Shown here one piece after another: positions 58,381 to 64,000 of a stretch of DNA of 64,000 nucleotides (the stretch's first letter is position 1; each line of letters opens with the position of its first letter). The notes under the pieces were generated by a model. That model was not told where the DNA came from and ran no database searches. It saw only the letters and a program-made list of their open reading frames with translations. The stretch covers positions 1 through 64,000 of the forward strand of contig NZ_FOSQ01000018.1 of assembly GCF_900114315.1 (NCBI RefSeq), read 5' to 3'. Both the position numbers and the translations under genes were made by a program. The DNA comes from Falsiroseomonas stagni DSM 19981 (GTDB taxonomy: Bacteria > Pseudomonadota > Alphaproteobacteria > Acetobacterales > Acetobacteraceae).

Positions 58381-59331
58381 GTGTCGAGCTTCATGCATGT
58401 CCATCTCAGCGCCCTCCGCTACTTCCGGGAGACGGTGCGCTGCGGGTCGATGCGCCAGGCGGCGGAATCGCTGCGCGTCGCGCCTTCCGCCATCAATCGC
58501 CAGATCCTGAAGCTGGAGGACCAGCTTCAATGCAGGCTGTTCGAACGCATGGCCGATGGCGTGCGCCTGACCGGCGCGGGGGAGGTTCTGTACCGCCATG
58601 CGCGGGAGATCGACCAGCTGCTGGACCGCGCGCTGTCCGAACTGGATGATTTGCGCGGCCTGCGGCGCGGGCGGGTCGGGCTGGCAAGCGAGGATGGCAT
58701 CATCCGGGACGTGCTGCCGCCGCTGCTGGCGGCCTTCCACCAGGAATTCCCCCGCGTCAGCTTCGGGATCGACGTGATGACCGGCCCCGCTGTGGTGCAG
58801 GCGGTGGCGGAGGGGCAGTGCGACCTCGGCCTGGCCATGCATCCGCAGCGCCATCCCGACGTTACCGTCCTGGGCGAAGCCGCGGTGCCGATCGGCGCGG
58901 TGATGCGCCCCGAACACCCGCTGGCGACGCGCGCGGCGCTCCGCCTCAGTGACCTGGCGACGGAGCCGGTGGTGATGCTGAAGCACGGCATCGGCGCGCA
59001 GCCGGACGCGCATGGGCTGGTGCGGCGCTGGGCGCAGCGGACGGAGGTGGCGGAGACGAACTCGCCCGGCGCCGTCGCGGCGCTGGTCCGGGCAGGGCTG
59101 GCGCTGGCGATGCGGTCGCCCATCGGCATCCGCGCGGAACTCGCGACGGGGGAACTGGTCTTCGTGCCGCTGGTCGATCCGCAGGTGAAGGCGGGGCGGC
59201 TGGCGTTGCTGGCGCGGCGGGAACGTGCGCTACCCGTCGCGGCCGCGGTGCTGGCGGAACGCGTCAAGGCGCTGCTGGCGGAGACCGACCGGGAGACGCG
59301 GGCGGCGATGGATGCCAGGATGCGGCCCTGA
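58381..59331 (+). CDS. LysR-family transcriptional regulator
   Basis: A 316-residue LTTR. Residues ~10-65 form the winged helix-turn-helix (LRYFRETVRCGSMRQAAESLRVAPSAINRQILKLEDQLQCRLFER). The rest is the periplasmic-binding-like effector domain. The GTG at 58381 is chosen; ATG 58393 and GTG 58369 are alternatives. It lies between the monooxygenase and the second enolase-superfamily enzyme on the same strand, so it probably controls this module in response to its substrate. Confidence 0.92.
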   Translation: MSSFMHVHLSALRYFRETVRCGSMRQAAESLRVAPSAINRQILKLEDQLQCRLFERMADGVRLTGAGEVLYRHAREIDQLLDRALSELDDLRGLRRGRVGLASEDGIIRDVLPPLLAAFHQEFPRVSFGIDVMTGPAVVQAVAEGQCDLGLAMHPQRHPDVTVLGEAAVPIGAVMRPEHPLATRAALRLSDLATEPVVMLKHGIGAQPDAHGLVRRWAQRTEVAETNSPGAVAALVRAGLALAMRSPIGIRAELATGELVFVPLVDPQVKAGRLALLARRERALPVAAAVLAERVKALLAETDRETRAAMDARMRP

Positions 59332-59348
59332 CTCCAGGGGGAACCGCC

Positions 59349-60419
59349 ATGACCATCGCCCGCGTGGAAAGCCGCGTGCATCGCAGCGCCTTCACCTATG
59401 GCGCCGGCGCGGCCAGCCAGGGCGGCAACCTGAAGCTCCGCAGCATGGACACGCTGCTGGTGCGGGTCGAGACCACCGACGGGCTGGCGGGGTTCGGGGA
59501 GGGTTTCGGCTTCACCCTGGTCGACACCACGCGCGATGCGCTGGACCGTGTGGTCGCACCCGCCTGCATCGGCCAGGAGTCCCGCGACATCCCCGCGCTG
59601 ACGCGCCTGCTTGAACGCCGCTTCCACAATTTCGGCCGCAACGGGCCCGTGAGCTTCGCGATCTCCGCCATCGACATCGCGCTGTGGGACATCGCGGCCC
59701 AGCGCGCCGGCAAGCCCCTGCACGCGCTGCTGGGCGATGCGAACCGCCCGCGCGTCGCCGCCTATGCCAGCCTGCTGCGCTACGATGATCCCGACGCCGT
59801 CGCGCGCAACGTCACGGAAGCGGTGCGGCGCGGCTACCGCGCCATCAAGCTGCATGAGGTGGCGCTGGACGGCATCCGCGCGGCGCGCGCGGCGGCGCCC
59901 GATCACATCCCCCTGATGCTCGACATCAACTGCGCCTGGGACACGCTGGATCAGGCGCGCGCCTTCTGTCGCGCGGTGGCGGGGATGAATGTGCGCTGGG
60001 TGGAGGAGCCGACCTGGCCACCGGAAGATTTCCGCGCGATGGCAATCCTGCGCGCTGAGGGGCACCCCATCTCGGCCGGGGAGAACCTGGCGAACCCGCA
60101 TGATTTCCGGCGCCTGATCGCGGCCGGCGCCGTCGATGTCGCGCAGCCCAGCGTCACCAAGCATGGGGGCGTCTCAGCGCTGCGCGACGTGGTGACGATG
60201 GCGCGGGATGCCGGCATCTCGGTGGTGCCGCATTCCCCCTATTTCGGCCCCGGGCTGCTCGCCACGCTGCACCTGCTGGCGGCGGTGCGCGAAGCGGAGC
60301 CGATCGAGGTCTATTTCGCGGACCTCGCCGCGCCGCCCTATGGCGAGGCGCTCGAAATCCGCGACGGGTTCATCAGCGTGCCGGCGGGGCCGGGGCTGGG
60401 ACTGAGACCGGTCTGGTAG
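59349..60419 (+). CDS. Enolase-superfamily (mandelate racemase/muconate lactonizing) enzyme
   Basis: A 356-residue MR/MLE protein. Metal ligands are in MLDINCAWD (Asp), RWVEEPTWP (Glu) and SAGENLAN (Glu). The Lys of AIKLHEVAL and the His of VVPHSPYFGPG are probable catalytic residues. It differs in sequence and length from the enzyme at 52358-53527, so the two are not recent duplicates. It starts 17 bp after the LysR gene. Likely acid-sugar dehydratase or cycloisomerase; substrate unknown. Confidence 0.88.
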   Translation: MTIARVESRVHRSAFTYGAGAASQGGNLKLRSMDTLLVRVETTDGLAGFGEGFGFTLVDTTRDALDRVVAPACIGQESRDIPALTRLLERRFHNFGRNGPVSFAISAIDIALWDIAAQRAGKPLHALLGDANRPRVAAYASLLRYDDPDAVARNVTEAVRRGYRAIKLHEVALDGIRAARAAAPDHIPLMLDINCAWDTLDQARAFCRAVAGMNVRWVEEPTWPPEDFRAMAILRAEGHPISAGENLANPHDFRRLIAAGAVDVAQPSVTKHGGVSALRDVVTMARDAGISVVPHSPYFGPGLLATLHLLAAVREAEPIEVYFADLAAPPYGEALEIRDGFISVPAGPGLGLRPVW

Positions 60420-60425
60420 GGCGCG

Positions 60426-60469
60426 CAGACCCCCACCCCGACCCTCCCCCGCAAGCGCGGGGGAGGGAG
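60426..60469. repeat. 44-bp hairpin repeat, copy 2
   Basis: Identical to the copy at 3902-3945, including the perfect 11-bp stem and AAGC loop, and again begins 7 bp after a stop codon. It lies in the 54-bp gap between convergent genes and may help end transcription. Confidence 0.75.
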
Positions 60470-60473
60470 AGGC

Positions 60474-61511
60474 CTAGGCGACACCGGGCAGCCGGTAGAA
60501 CTTCGTCGCGCTGCGCCAGAACAGGTCGGCCTTCTCTGCCGTGCTGGCGCCGGCGGCCAGGCGCTTGAAGGCGTTCCAGCCCTCGCCATAGCCGTAGCTG
60601 CCCTTGTCGACGGGGAAGTTGCTCTCGAACATGCAGCGGCCGGTGCCGAACAGCTCGATCACCGGCTCCATCCAGGGCTTCCAGGCGCTAGCGAGCGTCG
60701 CGCTGTCCGGCGGCCTCGACCCATCCTCGAAGCCGAAGCCGGGCAGGCGCATGCCAAGGCCGCCGAGCTTCACCATCACATTCGGACAGGTGGCGAGGTC
60801 CCGCATATGGCCGAGCCATTCGGCATGCACAGCATCGCGCCGGCCCTCATAGCGCCCGATGCCGAGGATGCCGCCGCAATGGTCCAGCACGATCGGCACC
60901 TGCGGAAACGCCCGTGCCAGGGCCGCAAGGCGCGGAATCTGATGAAAGTAGATCCAGGTATCGAAGCTGAGGCCCAGCGCCGCCAATTGCGCGAAGCCTG
61001 CGCGGAAGGCGTCCGACGCCATCATGTCCTCCGCCGGCGTATAGGCGGGGTTGAGCAAGGCGGGGTCGGGGTCCCAGGTGGCGATGTGGCGGATGCCGCG
61101 GAAGCGGCCGCCGCCGGCCACGATGTGCGCATCCAGCACCGGCCGCACGGCATCGCCCAGCGTGAGGTCCGCGAACCCCACGATGCCGGCGCACACGCGC
61201 ACATCGCCATAGATCCCGCTGGCGCACATGGCGGCGACGCCGTTGGCGAATTCGGTCTCGCCCACGGGCTTCATCGCCTCCGGCCCCTCGGCGCGATGCA
61301 TGGCGCGGGCCTGCACCATCACGGTGGCGCGCACATCATGCCCGCTTCGGATATCGGCCAGGATGTCATCCAGCAGGTAGCGCCAGCCCGGACGGTCCCA
61401 GAGGTGGTGGTGCGGATCGACGATGGGCTGCGCGGGGTCCAGCGCCTCCTCCCGCGCCCCCGCCAGCCAATCGGCGCGCACGGGGATGTAGTGCTGGGTG
61501 TTGCGGCTCAT
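60474..61511 (-). CDS. Amidohydrolase 2-family metal hydrolase/decarboxylase
   Basis: A 345-residue TIM-barrel protein of the amidohydro_2 group. The first metal motif HxH is in IVDPHHHLWDRPGW near residue 33; IVLDHCGG and MFESNFPVDK are later active-site segments. Relatives include lactonases, aromatic-acid decarboxylases and 2-pyrone-4,6-dicarboxylate-type lactonases. The ATG at 61511 is chosen. It is convergent with the enolase-superfamily gene and divergent from a Bug protein gene, so it may complete the same pathway. Substrate unknown. Confidence 0.9.
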   Translation of the reverse strand: MSRNTQHYIPVRADWLAGAREEALDPAQPIVDPHHHLWDRPGWRYLLDDILADIRSGHDVRATVMVQARAMHRAEGPEAMKPVGETEFANGVAAMCASGIYGDVRVCAGIVGFADLTLGDAVRPVLDAHIVAGGGRFRGIRHIATWDPDPALLNPAYTPAEDMMASDAFRAGFAQLAALGLSFDTWIYFHQIPRLAALARAFPQVPIVLDHCGGILGIGRYEGRRDAVHAEWLGHMRDLATCPNVMVKLGGLGMRLPGFGFEDGSRPPDSATLASAWKPWMEPVIELFGTGRCMFESNFPVDKGSYGYGEGWNAFKRLAAGASTAEKADLFWRSATKFYRLPGVA

Positions 61512-61630
61512 GCGCTTCCTCGGGGATTTCTTGGCGGCGAAGGGTAGAGCGCGCGGCGCTTCTGGCAAGCGGTTGCCGGGGGGGCCGAAGCGCCGTAACC
61601 CTGGGCGCCAGAAGAAGCAGGAGGAAGCGC

Positions 61631-62608
61631 ATGGCAGGGATCACCCGCCGGCAGGGCATGGGGCTGGTCGCGGGGCTGATGGCCACGCCATCGCTGGCGC
61701 AGGGCGCCTGGCCGACCAGGCCCGTGACGCTGCTGGTGCCCTTCGCGCCGGGCGGCGCCTCCGACATCGCCGCGCGGGCGATCAACACCAGGCTGTCGGA
61801 GCGTCGCGGCCAGCCGGTGGTGGTTGAGAACCGGCCTGGCGCCAATGGGCAACTCGCGGCGCGGCTGCTGATGCGCGCGGCGCCGGACGGGCACACGCTG
61901 ATGGTGGGCTCCATCGGTGCCTTCGCGCTGAATGCCGTGCTGTACCGCAATCCCGGCTATGATCCGCTGGTGGATTTCGCGCCCGTCACGCTGGCGGTGA
62001 CGACGCCGAATGTGCTGGTGGTGAACCCCTCGGTCGCGCCGGTGCGCAACCTGCCGGAACTCATCGCCTGGATGAAGGCGCGGCCCGGCCAGGTGTTCCA
62101 TGCCACCAGCGGCATCGGATCCTCCCCTCACCTGACGATGGAATTGTTCACGCAGCTGACGGGGACGGAAGCGACGCATGTTCCCTCCCGCGGCGGCGCC
62201 ACGGCGGTGATGGACCAGCTGGCGGGGACGGTGCAGGTCAGTTTCCAGGGGCTCGGCAGCATCATCGGCCCGGTGCGGGAGGGCAGGCTGCGCGCGCTGC
62301 TCGTCACCGCCGCCGAACGCAGCCCCCTGCTGCCGGAGGTGCCGACGGCGGCGGAGGCCGGGCTGCCCGACTTCAACGTCTCCTCCTGGCAGGCGGTCAT
62401 GGGGCCGGCCGGCATTCCGGCGGCGCTGCTGGAGACGATCAGCGCGGAGATCGCCGCCGTGCTCAAGGAGCCTTCCAACGCGGCCACGCTGGAAGCGGGC
62501 GGCTACACCGTGGTGGCGAATTCACCCGCGGCCTATGGCGCCTTCCAGCGGGCCGAGATCGCGCGCTGGCGGCGCGTGGCGCAGGCCGCGAACATCGTGC
62601 TCGATTGA
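61631..62608 (+). CDS. Bug/TctC-family periplasmic binding protein
   Basis: A 325-residue secreted receptor. The signal MAGITRRQGMGLVAGLMATPSLAQG has a twin Arg. The mature part shows WPTRPVTLLVPFAPGGASDIAARAI and VVENRPGANGQLAARLL, which define the family. This is the third such orphan receptor in the window. Its stop lies 11 bp before the SDR gene, so they are probably co-transcribed. Confidence 0.92.
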   Translation: MAGITRRQGMGLVAGLMATPSLAQGAWPTRPVTLLVPFAPGGASDIAARAINTRLSERRGQPVVVENRPGANGQLAARLLMRAAPDGHTLMVGSIGAFALNAVLYRNPGYDPLVDFAPVTLAVTTPNVLVVNPSVAPVRNLPELIAWMKARPGQVFHATSGIGSSPHLTMELFTQLTGTEATHVPSRGGATAVMDQLAGTVQVSFQGLGSIIGPVREGRLRALLVTAAERSPLLPEVPTAAEAGLPDFNVSSWQAVMGPAGIPAALLETISAEIAAVLKEPSNAATLEAGGYTVVANSPAAYGAFQRAEIARWRRVAQAANIVLD

Positions 62609-62619
62609 GGAATGAACGG

Positions 62620-63420
62620 ATGACTCAGCGTTTTGCCGGCAAGGTCGTGCTCGTGACCGGCGCGGGATCGGTGGGGCCAGGCTGGGGCAATGGCCGCGCC
62701 ATCGCGGTGGGCTTCGCGCGGGAGGGTGCGACCGTCATCGGCGTGGACCGCAACGCTGCGGCAATGGAGGAGACGGCGGCGAAGGCGGCGGAAGCGGGCG
62801 GCCGCTTCATTCCCGTGACCGGCAACGTGACGGAGAGCGACAGCGTCGCCGCCATCATCCGCGACATCGTGGCGGAACACAAAAGGATCGACGTGCTGGT
62901 CAACAATGTCGGCGGATCGGCCGCCGGCGGGCCGGTGGAGATGGCGGAGGAAGTCTGGGACGCGCAGATCGACCACAACCTGAAAAGCGTGTTCCTGGGC
63001 TGCAAGCATGTGCTGCCGGTGATGGTGGACCAGGGCGGCGGCGCCATCGTCAACCTGGCCTCCACCAGCGGCATCCGCTGGACCGGCGCGGCGCAGGTGG
63101 CCTACGCGGCCTCCAAGGCCGGCGTCATCCAGATGTCAAAGGTCGTCGCCATCCAGTACGCGACCAAGGGCATCCGCGTGAACACCGTGGTGCCGGGGCA
63201 GATGCATACACCCATGGTGGAAACGCGCCTGGCCGGCCAGCGCGCGGGCGGCGATGTGGAGGCGCTGATCAAATCCCGCATCGCGCGCATCCCGATGGGC
63301 TTCGCCGGCGATGGGCGTGACACCGCGAATGCCGTGCTGTTCCTCGCCTCCGACGAGGCGCGCTTCATCACGGGCACGGAGTTGGTGGTGGATGGCGGCA
63401 TGTCGGTGCGCTGCGGTTGA
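62620..63420 (+). CDS. SDR-family oxidoreductase
   Basis: A 266-residue classical SDR. The cofactor loop is VTGAGSVGPGWGNGRAIA, NNVGG replaces NNAG, and the catalytic Ser (NLASTSG) and YAASK are intact. The C-terminal FITGTELVVDGGMSVRCG is typical of 3-oxoacyl-ACP reductase/cyclohexanol-dehydrogenase-like SDRs. The ATG at 62620 has GAGGAA upstream; an in-frame TTG at 62605 is less likely. Probably oxidises or reduces an intermediate linked to the preceding Bug protein. Confidence 0.92.
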   Translation: MTQRFAGKVVLVTGAGSVGPGWGNGRAIAVGFAREGATVIGVDRNAAAMEETAAKAAEAGGRFIPVTGNVTESDSVAAIIRDIVAEHKRIDVLVNNVGGSAAGGPVEMAEEVWDAQIDHNLKSVFLGCKHVLPVMVDQGGGAIVNLASTSGIRWTGAAQVAYAASKAGVIQMSKVVAIQYATKGIRVNTVVPGQMHTPMVETRLAGQRAGGDVEALIKSRIARIPMGFAGDGRDTANAVLFLASDEARFITGTELVVDGGMSVRCG

Positions 63421-63585
63421 GGGGCCGCACGCCTCATTATCGTGACTGACGCATATTCGAGAGATGACGTCCCAGTTCCTGATTAATGCGTCGCGATCGC
63501 CGTCGTCGATACTGGTGGGAACCCTGTTTATACTGGACCTGACGCCAATCATGAGACAGATAGAGCCCGCTTTGTCACCACCGCG

Positions 63586-64000
63586 ATGACCAGGGACTGG
63601 ATGCCCATGCCGCGCAGTGTCGTGCCTGCCGAAGCCGTCCGCCTGATGCGAGATGAGGGCGCGGTCCTCGTCGATGTCCGTGAATCGGATGAACATGCGC
63701 TTCGCCGCATCCCGGGGGCGCGCAACCTGCCCCTGTCACGGCTGGAACAGGTGGCGCTGGCGGTGACGCCGGGCACCACGGTGCTGTTCCACTGCCGGAC
63801 CGGCGCGCGCACCGAAGCCAATGGGCCGCGGCTGCTGGCCCGCGTGCCGGGCTGCCATGTCTGCGTCATCGAAGGCGGGCTGGATGCCTGGCATGCCGCC
63901 GGGCTGCCGGTGGTGGAGGAGGAGGGACGGCCGATCGACCTGGCGCGCCAGGGGCAGATCGCCGTCGGCAGCCTGCTGATCCTCGGCGAGGTGCTGGGCC
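63586..64000 (+). CDS. YgaP-like rhodanese (thiosulfate sulfurtransferase), 3' end outside window
   Basis: The frame from ATG 63586 (or 63601) stays open to the window end. The first ~105 residues are a single rhodanese domain: VLVDVRESDEHALRRIPGARNLPLS, the active-site loop FHCRTGARTE with the catalytic Cys, and VIEGGLDAWHAAGLPV. The following RPIDLARQGQIAVGSLLILGEVLG begins a membrane segment, as in E. coli YgaP, which has a C-terminal two-helix membrane anchor. It should carry sulfane sulfur or NO-related chemistry at the inner membrane. The upstream 165-bp spacer is AT-rich with a TATACT hexamer at about 63530. Confidence 0.85.
   Translation, partial: MTRDWMPMPRSVVPAEAVRLMRDEGAVLVDVRESDEHALRRIPGARNLPLSRLEQVALAVTPGTTVLFHCRTGARTEANGPRLLARVPGCHVCVIEGGLDAWHAAGLPVVEEEGRPIDLARQGQIAVGSLLILGEVLG

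Overview
The window is a GC-rich chromosomal segment that looks like an alphaproteobacterium of the Rhodospirillales, most likely an Acetobacteraceae member near Roseomonas. This is inferred from the very high GC, the use of GTG/TTG starts, several orphan TctC/Bug binding proteins, the gene orders rplM-rpsI-argC and aminotransferase-hom-glpX-recJ, and a tRNA-His that encodes G-1 opposite C73. No rRNA, CRISPR array, complete insertion sequence or prophage was seen.

Layout. 1-1.8 kb: end of an unknown gene and three small hypothetical genes around a patch of decaying GC hairpins. 1.8-5.7 kb: a GntR/FCD regulator divergent from fumarylacetoacetase, a cyclase-family hydrolase and a Bug binding protein. 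5.7-11.7 kb (minus strand): a housekeeping cluster of aminotransferase, hom, a small secreted protein, glpX and recJ. 11.8-16.9 kb: a lipoprotein, PHA synthase, a small hypothetical gene behind an AT-rich spacer, and three tandem paralogous lipoproteins. 17-19.6 kb (minus): gamma carbonic anhydrase-like protein, argC, rpsI and rplM. 19.8-28.2 kb: a glyoxalase-fold gene split by a 160-bp palindromic element, a sugar-acid-type dehydratase, NAD(P)-binding protein, M20 amidohydrolase, aspartate dehydrogenase, Zn peptidase, an atypical SDR, tRNA-His and an aminotransferase.

28.2-30.7 kb: glnB-glnA with a near-consensus sigma-54 promoter and a clear intrinsic terminator. 31.3-34.3 kb: a lone 996-aa double glycosyltransferase that looks compositionally foreign. 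34.5-37.2 kb: a GMC oxidoreductase and a convergent Bug protein. 37.4-46.4 kb: a four-gene RND efflux operon (NodT-type outer membrane lipoprotein, membrane fusion protein, two RND pumps). 46.4-53.5 kb (minus): an enolase-superfamily enzyme followed by a complete Dpp/Opp-type ABC importer. 53.8-63.4 kb: a NitT/TauT-type ABC importer, luciferase-like monooxygenase, LysR regulator, a second enolase-superfamily enzyme, an amidohydrolase, another Bug protein and an SDR. The window ends inside a YgaP-like rhodanese gene.

Together this is a housekeeping backbone alternating with uptake-plus-catabolism modules for small organic acids of unknown identity. The most interesting observations are the 160-bp palindromic element whose exact removal restores a broken glyoxalase-fold gene, the tandem lipoprotein triplet, the fused double glycosyltransferase, and two transporter-enzyme modules built around enolase-superfamily proteins.
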